DNA of 64,000 nt from CAXTKD01 sp964244885 (GCA_964244885.1 CAXTKD010000007.1:90685-154684); one strand, 5' to 3'. Numbered from the stretch's first letter, positions 26,518-34,849 are shown. A program made the numbers and translations. The notes: generated by a model not told the origin, from the sequence alone.

Positions 26518-26841
26518 TCAGCCAGTCGTTGTCGCCGTGCTCGTCGAAGTGGCGGGCGGCGTCGGCGTCGGCGTCGGCGTGCCGGCGTCCGGGTCGTTGT
26601 CCGTGCCACCCGTAACGGCCGCAGCGATAACCGTCGCGAGGACGATGCCGCCAGCAATCGCGGCTCCAGCAAGGCCGCCGGAGGCTGCGCCCGCAGCGCC
26701 ACCGGAACCCGCGGCGTCGGTGGTCGTGGTGGTCGTGGTGGTCGTGGTCGTGGTGGCAGGCGGGGTCGTCTGGGCGAAGACCGCTGCCGGAACCTGCGCC
26801 ACCATCATCGAACCGATGACGAGCTTCGAAGCAATTTTCAT
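26518..26841 (-). CDS. Small exported Thr-rich protein, YjbE/GfcA-like
   Basis: A 107-residue protein from the ATG at 26841 (MKIASKLVIGSMMVAQVPAAVFAQ, a clear signal peptide). The mature part has a run of twelve threonines (near residues 30-42), a Gly/Ala-rich hydrophobic segment (AGAAIAGGIVLATVIAAAVTGG), then TDNDPDAGTPTPTPTPP and a Thr/Ser-rich end. E. coli YjbE and GfcA have the same plan: signal peptide, Gly/Ala segment and a Thr-rich tail. Together with the nearby YjbF and YjbH homologues this supports a yjb/gfc role. The repetitive codons make the length prone to change. Confidence 0.7.
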   Translation of the reverse strand: MKIASKLVIGSMMVAQVPAAVFAQTTPPATTTTTTTTTTTTDAAGSGGAAGAASGGLAGAAIAGGIVLATVIAAAVTGGTDNDPDAGTPTPTPTPPATSTSTATTTG

Positions 26842-27137
26842 ACGTACCCCGTTGGAATGTGGTCTGAACCGAGTCAAAACGCTGTTAGCCGAGTCTTACG
26901 CCGCAGTGCAAGCTTTGTCTTCGAGATATTCGAACTGTGGACTAGCCGCAACACGGCCTAAGCTATTCATAGCCAAAGGTTAGTGCGACCGAGCGTAAAC
27001 CAGCTTCTCCAGAGATTGTTCCAACAGAAATCGACTTGGCGTTAGAAGATCTGCTTTAGGGCGGAAAGGATGCGGCTCACTATAACCGCTCCGCGTTAGT
27101 CTTGCGCTTCTCCCCGATGGAGCCGGGTCGCGTTATA
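26842..27137. other. Intergenic region without recognised gene
   Basis: About 300 bases upstream of the YjbE-like gene and downstream of the TlpA-like gene. No ORF, tRNA or strong hairpin is seen. It should contain the promoter of the YjbE-like gene on the minus strand. Confidence 0.5.
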
Positions 27138-27662
27138 TCAGCGTTTCAGGGGATCGGGACCATCCCACTCCACCGGCCCATTCACCCGCCACAGCTCCCG
27201 CCCCTGCGCGTCGTACGCCACGGTCACCGGCAACCCCGCCGCCTTGTACGCCAGCGCCAGCTCGGTCGGCTGGTCGAGATAGGTCGTCAGCGCCTTGAAC
27301 CGCCCGGGCTTGAAGAACTTGTCCACCGCGCGCCAGCCGCCCAAATCCTCGGCGATCGCGACGACGTTGACCTTGCCCTTCATGCGCGCCGCGTAGCGGT
27401 CGAGCGCCGGCATCTCGGCCTTGCAGGGGGCGCACCAGGTCGCCCACAGGTTGACGATCGTCGGGCGGCCCTTGAACTGGGCAAGGCGGTGGGTCTTGTC
27501 CCGGCGGTCGACGAACTCCGCCGCTGGCATCGCCGAGCCGGCGTGCGAGCGGTCGAGCTTCAGGGGCGCCGCCGCTTGCGGCCCCGCGGCCTTTGTCATA
27601 TCGCCGCTGGCGACGGCGCCCATGAGCGCCAGGCCCAGAATGACGGCAGGGAACGCGCGCAT
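27138..27662 (-). CDS. TlpA-like thioredoxin-fold protein
   Basis: A 174-residue exported thioredoxin-family protein. The N-terminus MRAFPAVILGLALMGAVASG is a signal peptide or anchor, and the redox motif CAPC lies in TIVNLWATWCAPCKAEMPALDRYA, with the cis-Pro region near AAGLPVTVAYD. It probably reduces disulfides in the periplasm, as TlpA/ResA do. The start ATG at 27662 shares two bases with the argH start on the other strand (CATG); its AAGGA/GGAG ribosome binding site lies inside argH. Confidence 0.88.
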   Translation of the reverse strand: MRAFPAVILGLALMGAVASGDMTKAAGPQAAAPLKLDRSHAGSAMPAAEFVDRRDKTHRLAQFKGRPTIVNLWATWCAPCKAEMPALDRYAARMKGKVNVVAIAEDLGGWRAVDKFFKPGRFKALTTYLDQPTELALAYKAAGLPVTVAYDAQGRELWRVNGPVEWDGPDPLKR

Positions 27663-29046
27663 GTCCGGCTCCAATTCCTTGTGGGGCGGCCGCTTCGCCG
27701 AGGGCCCTTCGGCCGTGATGCGCGAGATAAACGCCTCGATTCCGTTCGACAAGCGGCTGTGGCGGCAGGATCTCGCCGGATCGAAGGCGCATGCCGCGAT
27801 GCTGCGCGATCAGGGCATCGTCGACGCGGTGGACGTCGAGGCGATTCTCGGCGGCCTCGGGCGAATCGAGTCGGAGTATGAAGCGGGCGGCCTTGTCGAG
27901 GATCTGGCGCTCGAAGACATCCACATGCACGTCGAGACGCGGCTTGCCGCGCTGATCGGGCCTGCGGCCGGGCGGCTGCACACGGCGCGCTCGCGCAACG
28001 ATCAGGTCGCGACCGATTTCAAGCTCTGGGTGCGCGACGCGATCGACGCGATCGACGGCGGGCTGGCGGGCTTCCAGCAGGCGCTGCTGGCGCGCGCCGG
28101 GGAGCAGGCCGATTCGGTGATGCCCGGCTTCACCCATCTGCAGGTGGCGCAGCCGGTGACGCTCGGCCACCATCTGATGGCCTATTGGGAGATGGCCGCG
28201 CGAGACAGAAGCCGATTCGCGGATGCGCGGCGGCGGCTGAACGAATGTCCGCTTGGCGCTGCGGCGCTTGCCGGCACCGGCTTCCCGATCGACCGCGATT
28301 CGACGGCGCGGGCGCTCGGCTTCGACCGGCCGACCGCCAACTCGCTCGACAGCGTCTCGGATCGCGACTTCGCGCTGGACTTCCTGTCGGCGGCGGCGAT
28401 GACGGGGCTCCACCTGTCGCGGCTCGCCGAGGAGGTGATTCTGTGGGCCAACCAGAGCTTCGGCTTCGTCACCTTGCCCGACGCTTTCTCGACCGGCTCT
28501 TCGATCATGCCGCAAAAGCGCAATCCGGACGCGGCCGAGCTGGTACGCGGCCATTCGGGGCGGTTGCTCGGCGCCTTTCAGGCGCTCGCCGTGACGATGA
28601 AGGGCCTGCCCCTCGCTTATTCGAAGGACATGCAGGACGACAAGGAGCCGGTGTTCCAATCCTACGACACGCTGGCGCTCTGCCTCGCCGCGATGACCGG
28701 GGTGGTGGAGACGCTGACCTTCAACCGGCCCGCGATGCGCGCGGCGGCGGAGCGCGGCTTCTCGACTGCGACCGATCTCGCCGACTGGCTGGTCCGCGTC
28801 GCCGGCGTCCCGTTCCGTGAGGCGCATCACATCACCGGCCACGCGGTGAAGGCGGCGGAGGCGAAGGGCATCGGCCTTGCCGATCTTTCGGACAGCGACT
28901 TGCAGGCGATCGATTCGCGGCTCGATTCGCGGGTGCGTGACGTGCTGAGCGTCGATTCGTCGGTGGCGAGCCGCGCCAGCTTTGGCGGCACCGCGCCCGC
29001 CCAGGTGCGGGCGCGAATCGCCGCGGCGCGGGCGGAGATGGGATAA
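27661..29046 (+). CDS. argH: Argininosuccinate lyase
   Basis: A 461-residue enzyme that cleaves argininosuccinate to arginine and fumarate, the last step of arginine synthesis. It starts MSGSNSLWGGRFAEGPSAVM, the family N-terminus, and has the fumarase/aspartase superfamily signature GSSIMPQKRNP at 279-289, plus TARSRNDQVATDFKLW and GFTHLQVAQPVTLGHH. The frame is open 80 codons further upstream, but the start at 27661 is supported by homology and by AGGGA upstream. It heads a coupled argH-lipoprotein-lysA operon. Confidence 0.97.
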   Translation: MSGSNSLWGGRFAEGPSAVMREINASIPFDKRLWRQDLAGSKAHAAMLRDQGIVDAVDVEAILGGLGRIESEYEAGGLVEDLALEDIHMHVETRLAALIGPAAGRLHTARSRNDQVATDFKLWVRDAIDAIDGGLAGFQQALLARAGEQADSVMPGFTHLQVAQPVTLGHHLMAYWEMAARDRSRFADARRRLNECPLGAAALAGTGFPIDRDSTARALGFDRPTANSLDSVSDRDFALDFLSAAAMTGLHLSRLAEEVILWANQSFGFVTLPDAFSTGSSIMPQKRNPDAAELVRGHSGRLLGAFQALAVTMKGLPLAYSKDMQDDKEPVFQSYDTLALCLAAMTGVVETLTFNRPAMRAAAERGFSTATDLADWLVRVAGVPFREAHHITGHAVKAAEAKGIGLADLSDSDLQAIDSRLDSRVRDVLSVDSSVASRASFGGTAPAQVRARIAAARAEMG

Positions 29047-29288
29047 TGACTGGCCGACTGATGACCCTCGCTGCGCTGGCGCTGCTCGCGGGCTGCGGGG
29101 GCAAGGGCGACCTTGCCTACAAGCCCGGCCAGGCCGCGCCGCCCAAGCCGGTCGGCGCCGCCGAGGTGCCGACGCCTGCACAGATGCTGCTGCCGCCGCC
29201 GCAGGCGAAGCCCGACAGGGTCGATGATCCGGTGGCGCATTCGAAGCCGCGCGAGCAGGACCGCTTCGACCTGCCGCCGCCGCGCTGA
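29046..29288 (+). CDS. Small lipoprotein, LptM/YifL-like
   Basis: An 80-residue lipoprotein. MTGRLMTLAALALLAGCGGKGDLAYKPG contains a lipobox (LAGC) followed directly by GGKGDL, resembling the Cys-Gly-x-Lys-Gly start of LptM (YifL), the lipoprotein that assists maturation of the LptD LPS translocon. The rest is proline-rich and probably disordered. It overlaps argH by one base (TAATG) and lysA by one base (TGATG); E. coli lptM lies next to dapF, another lysine-pathway gene, so the context is similar. Confidence 0.72.
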   Translation: MTGRLMTLAALALLAGCGGKGDLAYKPGQAAPPKPVGAAEVPTPAQMLLPPPQAKPDRVDDPVAHSKPREQDRFDLPPPR

Positions 29289-30544
29289 TGGACCATTTTG
29301 CCGAAAGGGGCGGCGTCCTCCACGCCGAGGGCGTCAGCCTAGCGGCGCTCGCCGACAGCGTCGGTACGCCCTTTTACTGCTATTCCACGGCGACGATCGA
29401 GCGGCACTATCGCGTGCTGGAAGAGGCGCTGGCCGGCGCCGGCGCGCTGATCGCCTATGCGATCAAGGCCAATCCCAATTTGAGCGTCGTCGCGACGCTG
29501 GCGCGGCTCGGCGCGGGGGCGGACGTGGTGTCGCTCGGCGAGCTGAAGCGCGCGATGGCGGCGGGGGTGCCGGCGGATCGCATCATCTTCTCGGGCGTCG
29601 GCAAGACGCAGGACGAGATGGCGGCGGCGCTCGACGCCGGCATCCACCAGTTCAATCTCGAGTCGGAGCCTGAGGCCGAATCGCTGAGCGTGGTCGCTGC
29701 GCGGCTGGGCAAGCGGTCGGCCGTCGCCTTCCGGATCAACCCGGACGTTGACGCCGGCACCCATGCCAAGATTTCGACCGGCAAGGCGGAGAACAAGTTC
29801 GGGGTGCCGCTGCCGCGCGCTCTCGATGCCTATGCGTTGGCGGCGAGCCTGCCGGGCCTCGATCCGGTCGGGGTCGCGGTCCACATCGGCAGCCAGCTCA
29901 CCCAGCTCGCGCCGCTGGAGCGGGCGTTCGAGGCGGTTGGAGCGCTGATCGCCGAGCTGCGCGCTGCAGGGCACACGATCAGCCGCGCCGATCTGGGGGG
30001 CGGGCTCGGCATCCCCTATTATCCCGATCTGCCGCCGCCGCCGTCGCCCGCCGACTATGGCGCGCTGGTTCGGCGCGTGACCGCGGGCTGGGACGTCGCG
30101 CTGTCGGTCGAGCCGGGACGGCTGATCGTCGGCAACGCCGGGGTGCTGGTTACTCGGGTGATCACGGTGAAGGAGGGGGCGGGGACGCGCTTCGTCATCG
30201 TCGACGCGGCGATGAACGACCTGCTGCGGCCGAGCCTCTATGACGCCTGGCACGCGATGCGCGCGGTCGAGCCCCGAGACGGCCGCATCGTTGCGACCGT
30301 CGCGGGGCCGGTGTGCGAAAGCGGCGACACCTTCGCCGAGGGGCGCGAGTTGACGCCGTTCGAGGCCGGCGACCTGATGGCGATCATGACCGCCGGCGCC
30401 TATGGCGCGACGATGGCGTCGACCTACAATTCGCGGCTGCTGGTGCCCGAGGTGATGGTGAGCGGCGACCGCTGGTCGGTCGTCCGGCCGCGCCAGACCT
30501 ATGAGGAGATGCTGGGCGCCGACCGGCTGGCGGCCTGGCTCTGA
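29288..30544 (+). CDS. lysA: Diaminopimelate decarboxylase
   Basis: A 418-residue PLP enzyme that decarboxylates meso-diaminopimelate to L-lysine. The PLP lysine is Lys60 in AYAIKANPN; HIGSQLTQLAPLE, EPGRLIVGNAGVLVTRV and GPVCESGDTFAEGREL are the other family motifs, and the C-terminus has YGATMASTYNSRLLVPEV. Its ATG overlaps the stop of the lipoprotein gene. Length is normal. Confidence 0.97.
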   Translation: MDHFAERGGVLHAEGVSLAALADSVGTPFYCYSTATIERHYRVLEEALAGAGALIAYAIKANPNLSVVATLARLGAGADVVSLGELKRAMAAGVPADRIIFSGVGKTQDEMAAALDAGIHQFNLESEPEAESLSVVAARLGKRSAVAFRINPDVDAGTHAKISTGKAENKFGVPLPRALDAYALAASLPGLDPVGVAVHIGSQLTQLAPLERAFEAVGALIAELRAAGHTISRADLGGGLGIPYYPDLPPPPSPADYGALVRRVTAGWDVALSVEPGRLIVGNAGVLVTRVITVKEGAGTRFVIVDAAMNDLLRPSLYDAWHAMRAVEPRDGRIVATVAGPVCESGDTFAEGRELTPFEAGDLMAIMTAGAYGATMASTYNSRLLVPEVMVSGDRWSVVRPRQTYEEMLGADRLAAWL

Positions 30545-30629
30545 CGGGGGCGGAACGCCGCACCGGGCCGAAACATTTTACAAAGGCTCGAACTTCCCCG
30601 AGCATGCACCCGAAACGAAGAGGATGACG

Positions 30630-31502
30630 ATGGCGCTGAAGCCCGTGCGCAAGGCTGTGTTTCCGGTAGGCGGGATGGGAACGCGCTTCCTGCCCGCGAC
30701 CAAGGCGGTGCCGAAGGAGATGCTGCCGGTCGTCGACCGGCCGCTGCTGCAATACGCCGTCGACGAGGCGCTGGCGGCGGGCATCGAGCAGATGATCTTC
30801 GTGACGGCGCGCGGCAAGTCGGCGCTCGAGGACTATTTCGACGTCGCCGGAGAGCTGGTCGCGATGCTGACCGAGCGCGGGAAGACCGCCGAACTCCAGG
30901 TGCTGGAGGAGACGCAGCTCGGCCCGGGGCAGATCGCCTATGTCCGCCAGCAGGAGCCGGCGGGCCTCGGCCATGCGGTCTGGTGCGCGCGCTACATCAC
31001 CGGCGATGAGCCGTTCGCGGTGCTGCTGCCCGACGAGCTGCTCTACGAGCCGAGCAATCCCTGCCTGAAGCAAATGATGGCGGCCTACGAGCAGGTCGGC
31101 GGCAACGTCATCGCGGTGATGGAAGTGCCGGCGGAGCATACGCACCGCTACGGCATCGTCTCGCCGGGCGCGGTCGATGGCGCGCTGACCGAGGTCAAGG
31201 GGCTGGTCGAGAAACCCAAGCAGGGGACGGCGCCGTCGCGGCTGGCGGCGATCGGGCGCTACATCCTGCAGCCCGAGGTCATGCAGGTTCTGGAGGCGGG
31301 CAAGAAGGGCGCGGGCGGCGAGGTCCAGCTGACCGACGCGATGGCCGAGCTGATCGGCAAGCAGCCCTTCCACGCCTTCACCTATGCCGGTCGGCGCTTC
31401 GACTGCGGCGACAAGGCCGGTCATATCAACGCCAACATCGCGGTCGCGCTCGACCGGCCCGACATCGCGCCTGCCGTCCGCGACTTCATCAAGACGTTGT
31501 AG
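30630..31502 (+). CDS. galU: UTP--glucose-1-phosphate uridylyltransferase
   Basis: A 290-residue nucleotidyltransferase that makes UDP-glucose, a precursor for surface polysaccharides. The N-terminus MALKPVRKAVFPVGGMGTRFLPATKAVPKEMLPVVDRP is classical (motif residues about 11-35). I choose the ATG at 30630 because GAAGAGG lies six bases before it; an ATG at 30624 is also in frame but too close to that site. The C-terminal DAMAELIGKQPFHAFTYAG and FDCGDKAGHINANI are as expected. It may serve the polysaccharide loci at both ends of the window. Confidence 0.96.
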   Translation: MALKPVRKAVFPVGGMGTRFLPATKAVPKEMLPVVDRPLLQYAVDEALAAGIEQMIFVTARGKSALEDYFDVAGELVAMLTERGKTAELQVLEETQLGPGQIAYVRQQEPAGLGHAVWCARYITGDEPFAVLLPDELLYEPSNPCLKQMMAAYEQVGGNVIAVMEVPAEHTHRYGIVSPGAVDGALTEVKGLVEKPKQGTAPSRLAAIGRYILQPEVMQVLEAGKKGAGGEVQLTDAMAELIGKQPFHAFTYAGRRFDCGDKAGHINANIAVALDRPDIAPAVRDFIKTL

Positions 31503-32206
31503 TGGCCGCACCCCCGCTCTGGCGCCTGCTGGGCGAAGTGAGGGCGGCGCCGGAGTTCATCCGCTTCATGCTGGCGCTGAGCGGGCTTCGGCAATTGAAG
31601 GGCGGCGACCGGCAGGGGGTGATCGTCTATCCTGGGCTGCTGGCCGGCGACGCGCTGACCGGCCCCTTGCGCGACCTGCTGTGCGACCTCGGCTATTACG
31701 CCCATGGCTGGGAGATGGGGCTGAACCTCGGACTGCGGCCGGGGCTGCTCCAGACGATGATGAAGCAGGTGCGAGTGGTGCATGAGGGCAGCCGAAAGCC
31801 GGTCAGCCTGATCGGCTGGAGTCTCGGCGGCCTTTATGCGCGGGAGCTCGCCAAGCGGCTGCCCGACAAGGTGCGGCAGGTGATCACGCTCGGCACGCCG
31901 GTCACCGGAGACATGCGCGACAACCGGGCGTGGCGGCTCTACGAGGCGCTGAACGGCCACCTGGTGGATGCACCGCCGATCGACACCGACCTGCGCGACC
32001 ACCCGCCGGTGCCGACGACCTCCATCTACAGCCGAAGCGACGGCATCGTGTCGCCGGGGAGCTCGATCGCCAACGGGCCTCTGATCGAGAGCATCGAGAT
32101 CGGCGGCAGCCACTTCGGGCTGCCATGGAACACCCGCGCCATCCGAATCATCGCCGACCGGCTGGCGCAGGCGGAGGGCGGGTGGCGGCCCTACCGGCCG
32201 CGCTGA
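31502..32206 (+). CDS. Alpha/beta hydrolase
   Basis: A 234-residue alpha/beta-hydrolase. The nucleophile elbow is GWSLGG with Ser107; YPGLLAGDALTGPLRDLLCDLGYYAHGW resembles PGAP1-like/lipase-type serine hydrolases, and the C-terminal SHFGLPWN supplies the catalytic histidine. No signal peptide. It starts with GTG overlapping the galU stop (TAGTG), so the two are coupled. The substrate is unknown. Confidence 0.85.
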   Translation: MAAPPLWRLLGEVRAAPEFIRFMLALSGLRQLKGGDRQGVIVYPGLLAGDALTGPLRDLLCDLGYYAHGWEMGLNLGLRPGLLQTMMKQVRVVHEGSRKPVSLIGWSLGGLYARELAKRLPDKVRQVITLGTPVTGDMRDNRAWRLYEALNGHLVDAPPIDTDLRDHPPVPTTSIYSRSDGIVSPGSSIANGPLIESIEIGGSHFGLPWNTRAIRIIADRLAQAEGGWRPYRPR

Positions 32207-32339
32207 TTTCGGCTTAGAGTCCCTAGAGTCCCGCTGGTTCGGCAATTGCATTGCGCGCCGGCGCAATTTTCGAACAATGACGACCCGAAATGGACTGGAC
32301 TGCGCGCCCCCTCATCGAGCGAACATAAGCCGAACGCGC

Positions 32340-32362
32340 GCCTGTAGGACAGGCCTTTTTTT
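32340..32362 (+). terminator. Intrinsic terminator after galU-hydrolase
   Basis: GCCTGT-AGG-ACAGGC followed by CTTTTTTT: a six-base stem and T-tract on the plus strand. It would end the galU-hydrolase transcript just before the convergent atpC gene, whose stop codon it touches. Confidence 0.75.
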
Positions 32363-32771
32363 AGTTCGTCGCCGCTGCCTGCATCGCCTCGAACCGCGCG
32401 ACGCGCTTCTCGGCCACTGCACGCTCGGCGTCAGACTTCACGGCGCCAAGCTCGGTCCGTGCCGCCGCCAGCTCGCGGGCGACGCCTTCGACATCGATCT
32501 CGCCGACCGGCACCGCGCTCTCCGCGAGGATGGTGAGGCCGTTATCGCCGACTTCGGCGAAGCCGCCGTCGATGAAGACGCGCGTGGTCACATGGTCCAT
32601 GTCGTCGGCGTAGATGTCGATCGCGCCGGGGCGGATGGTCGACATCAGCGGCGCGTGGCCGGCAAGGACACCGAAGTCGCCCTCGCTGCCCGGAACGACG
32701 ACCATCGTAACGTCGTCAGAGCGCAGCAGGCGCTCAGGCGACACCAGTTCGAAGTGGAGCTTTTCGGCCAT
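32361..32771 (-). CDS. atpC: F1 ATP synthase epsilon subunit
   Basis: A 136-residue epsilon subunit. It begins MAEKLHFELVSPERLLRSDDVTMVVVPGSEGDFGVLAGHAPLM, the typical beta-sandwich domain, followed by a short helical end. It follows atpD with a one-base overlap. Like other alphaproteobacterial epsilon subunits it may limit ATP hydrolysis. Confidence 0.96.
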   Translation of the reverse strand: MAEKLHFELVSPERLLRSDDVTMVVVPGSEGDFGVLAGHAPLMSTIRPGAIDIYADDMDHVTTRVFIDGGFAEVGDNGLTILAESAVPVGEIDVEGVARELAAARTELGAVKSDAERAVAEKRVARFEAMQAAATN

Positions 32772-34240
32772 TATGCGGCCTCAGCCGCCATCTTCTGCGC
32801 CTTCTCGACCGCTTCCTCGATGGTGCCGACCATGTAGAAGGCGGCTTCGGGGAGGTGGTCGTACTCGCCGGCGACGATCGCCTTGAAGCTCTTTACGGTG
32901 TCCTCGACCGCGACGAACTTGCCGGGGAAGCCGGTGAAGATCTCGGCGACGTGGAAGGGCTGCGACAGGAAGCGCTGGATCTTGCGGGCGCGGCTGACGA
33001 CCAGCTTGTCGTCTTCGCTGAGCTCGTCCATGCCGAGGATGGCGATGATGTCCTGCAGCGACTTGTACTTCTGCAGCACCTCCTGGACCGAACGCGCGAC
33101 GTCGTAATGCTCCTGGCCGACGACGCGCGGATCGAGGACGCGGCTGGTCGAATCTAGGGGATCGACCGCCGGATAGATGCCGAGCTCCGAGATCGCGCGG
33201 CTAAGCACCGTCGTCGCGTCCAGGTGGGCGAACGAGGTAGCCGGCGCCGGATCGGTCAAATCGTCGGCGGGAACGTAGATCGCCTGCACCGAGGTGATCG
33301 AGCCCTTGTTGGTCGAGGTAATGCGCTCCTGGAGCTGGCCCATGTCGGTGGAGAGGGTCGGCTGATAGCCGACCGCCGACGGGATGCGGCCGAGCAGCGC
33401 CGACACTTCGGAGCCCGCCTGGGTGAAGCGGAAGATGTTGTCGACGAAGAACAGCACGTCCTGGCCTTCGACGTCGCGGAAATATTCGGCGATCGTCAGG
33501 CCGGAGAGCGCGACGCGGGCGCGGGCGCCCGGCGGCTCGTTCATCTGGCCGAACACCAGCGCGACCTTCGAGCCCTCCGGCGTCGGGTTGCCGTCGGCGT
33601 CCGACGCGATGACGCCGGCCTCGAGGAACTCGTGATAGAGGTCGTTGCCCTCGCGGGTGCGCTCGCCGACGCCGGCGAACACGGATGTGCCGCCGTGGCC
33701 CTTGGCGATGTTGTTGATCAGCTCCTGGATGAGCACGGTCTTGCCGACGCCGGCGCCACCAAAGAGCCCGATCTTGCCGCCCTTGGCATAAGGCGCGAGC
33801 AGGTCGATGACCTTGATGCCGGTGACGAGGATGCTCGACTCGGTCGACTGGTCGACGAACAGCGGCGCCTCGGCATGGATCGGCGACCGGAGCGTCTCGC
33901 CGATCGGGCCGCGCTCGTCGATCGGCTCGCCGATGACGTTCATGATGCGGCCGAGCGTCATCGGGCCGACCGGTACGCTGATCTGCTCGCCGGTGTCGGT
34001 CACTTCCTGGCCGCGGACGCAGCCGTCGGTCGTGTCCATCGCGATCGTGCGGACGGTCGATTCGCCGAGGTGCTGCGCGACCTCGAGGACGAGGCGGCGG
34101 CCTTCGACCGACGTCTCGAGCGCGTTCAGGATCGCCGGCAGCTCGCCGTCGAACGACACGTCGACGACGGCGCCGATGACCTGGCTGATGCGGCCGACAT
34201 TGTTGGTGCTCTGCGGAGCGGCGGCGGGTTTGCGGGCCAT
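32771..34240 (-). CDS. atpD: F1 ATP synthase beta subunit
   Basis: A 489-residue catalytic subunit. The P-loop is GLFGGAGVGKTVLIQELI and the family signature PSAVGYQPTLSTDMG is present, with the DELSEDDKLVV segment near the C-terminus. It has a short N-terminal extension (MARKPAAAPQSTNNVG). A good AAGAGGAAT ribosome binding site precedes the ATG. It is separated from atpG by the DUF4160/DUF2442 pair, which is unusual. Confidence 0.98.
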   Translation of the reverse strand: MARKPAAAPQSTNNVGRISQVIGAVVDVSFDGELPAILNALETSVEGRRLVLEVAQHLGESTVRTIAMDTTDGCVRGQEVTDTGEQISVPVGPMTLGRIMNVIGEPIDERGPIGETLRSPIHAEAPLFVDQSTESSILVTGIKVIDLLAPYAKGGKIGLFGGAGVGKTVLIQELINNIAKGHGGTSVFAGVGERTREGNDLYHEFLEAGVIASDADGNPTPEGSKVALVFGQMNEPPGARARVALSGLTIAEYFRDVEGQDVLFFVDNIFRFTQAGSEVSALLGRIPSAVGYQPTLSTDMGQLQERITSTNKGSITSVQAIYVPADDLTDPAPATSFAHLDATTVLSRAISELGIYPAVDPLDSTSRVLDPRVVGQEHYDVARSVQEVLQKYKSLQDIIAILGMDELSEDDKLVVSRARKIQRFLSQPFHVAEIFTGFPGKFVAVEDTVKSFKAIVAGEYDHLPEAAFYMVGTIEEAVEKAQKMAAEAA

Positions 34241-34328
34241 GTTGCTTATTCCTCTTGGGCCTTGGAGCGCTTCAGCGCCCGAGATGATTCAGGTGATTCG
34301 TGGTGCAGGTTGGCGGAGGGAAGCGGGA

Positions 34329-34640
34329 CTATTGCAGCACCCATTCCCCATTCGCCTTTATCTCGTCATACATCGCGTCAGGAGAAAGATCGGGGTCTTC
34401 GTTCGGCCAGCTCACCGCGCCGTAGGCGATGCCGACCTGCTTGAAATACTCCGGGTCTTTCAGCTTCTCGAACACGCCACGCAGGCGAGAGGGCTGGAAG
34501 CGAACCGTGCCTTTCAATCCGTCCTCGAACTCCACCGCCAACGTTAGCGGCGCCGTCACCTCGACCTTAGTGACGTCCCAGATCGGCTCACCGACCGTGA
34601 TCAGTTCGTTGTCGTCGTCCGCGACTGGCAACGGGTCCAT
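34329..34640 (-). CDS. DUF2442 domain protein
   Basis: A 103-residue protein from the ATG at 34640 (MDPLPVADDDNELITVGEPIWDVTKVEV). The pattern of an EDGLKGTVRFQPSRLRGVFEKLKDP core followed by GAVSWPNEDPDLSPDAMYDEI is the DUF2442 family. Its start overlaps the end of the DUF4160 gene by 40 bases. DUF2442 and DUF4160 genes are often found side by side and have been proposed as a toxin-antitoxin-like pair; I treat that as unproven. The frame is open further upstream to 34850, but that part is only the DUF4160 gene read in another frame. Confidence 0.85.
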   Translation of the reverse strand: MDPLPVADDDNELITVGEPIWDVTKVEVTAPLTLAVEFEDGLKGTVRFQPSRLRGVFEKLKDPEYFKQVGIAYGAVSWPNEDPDLSPDAMYDEIKANGEWVLQ

Positions 34641-34846
34641 GCCCGTAAAAGCGAGTCCCGGTTCAAAACCGTCCACAACCGCACTTTCTTCACCGTCCGC
34701 TTGTCCAACGTCCCTTTTATCATGTCGCCGGTCGCTATGTCGAACTTCGCCCGCCGGCCCGCGAAGCGCACGTGGAAGTGCGGCGGCGGATGATCGTTCG
34801 TGAACATCAGGATGCTGATGCCGTCGATTATGGCGAGCGTCGGCAT
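34601..34846 (-). CDS. DUF4160 domain protein
   Basis: An 81-residue protein, MPTLAIIDGISILMFTNDHPPPHFHVRFAGRRAKF, which is the DUF4160 signature (NDHxPPHFHV). It starts three bases after the atpG stop, with GAGG inside the atpG end as its ribosome binding site, and overlaps the DUF2442 gene by 40 bases. It thus sits inside the atp operon in the same direction. The C-terminal ten residues (RCQSRTTTTN) lie in the overlap and look unlike the family core. Confidence 0.87.
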   Translation of the reverse strand: MPTLAIIDGISILMFTNDHPPPHFHVRFAGRRAKFDIATGDMIKGTLDKRTVKKVRLWTVLNRDSLLRAWTRCQSRTTTTN

Positions 34847-34849
34847 TCA

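Noticed and set aside
27133..29181. A 682-codon minus-strand frame opposite argH.
   Set aside because: It is antisense to a certain argH gene, very rich in Arg and His, with no recognisable domain.
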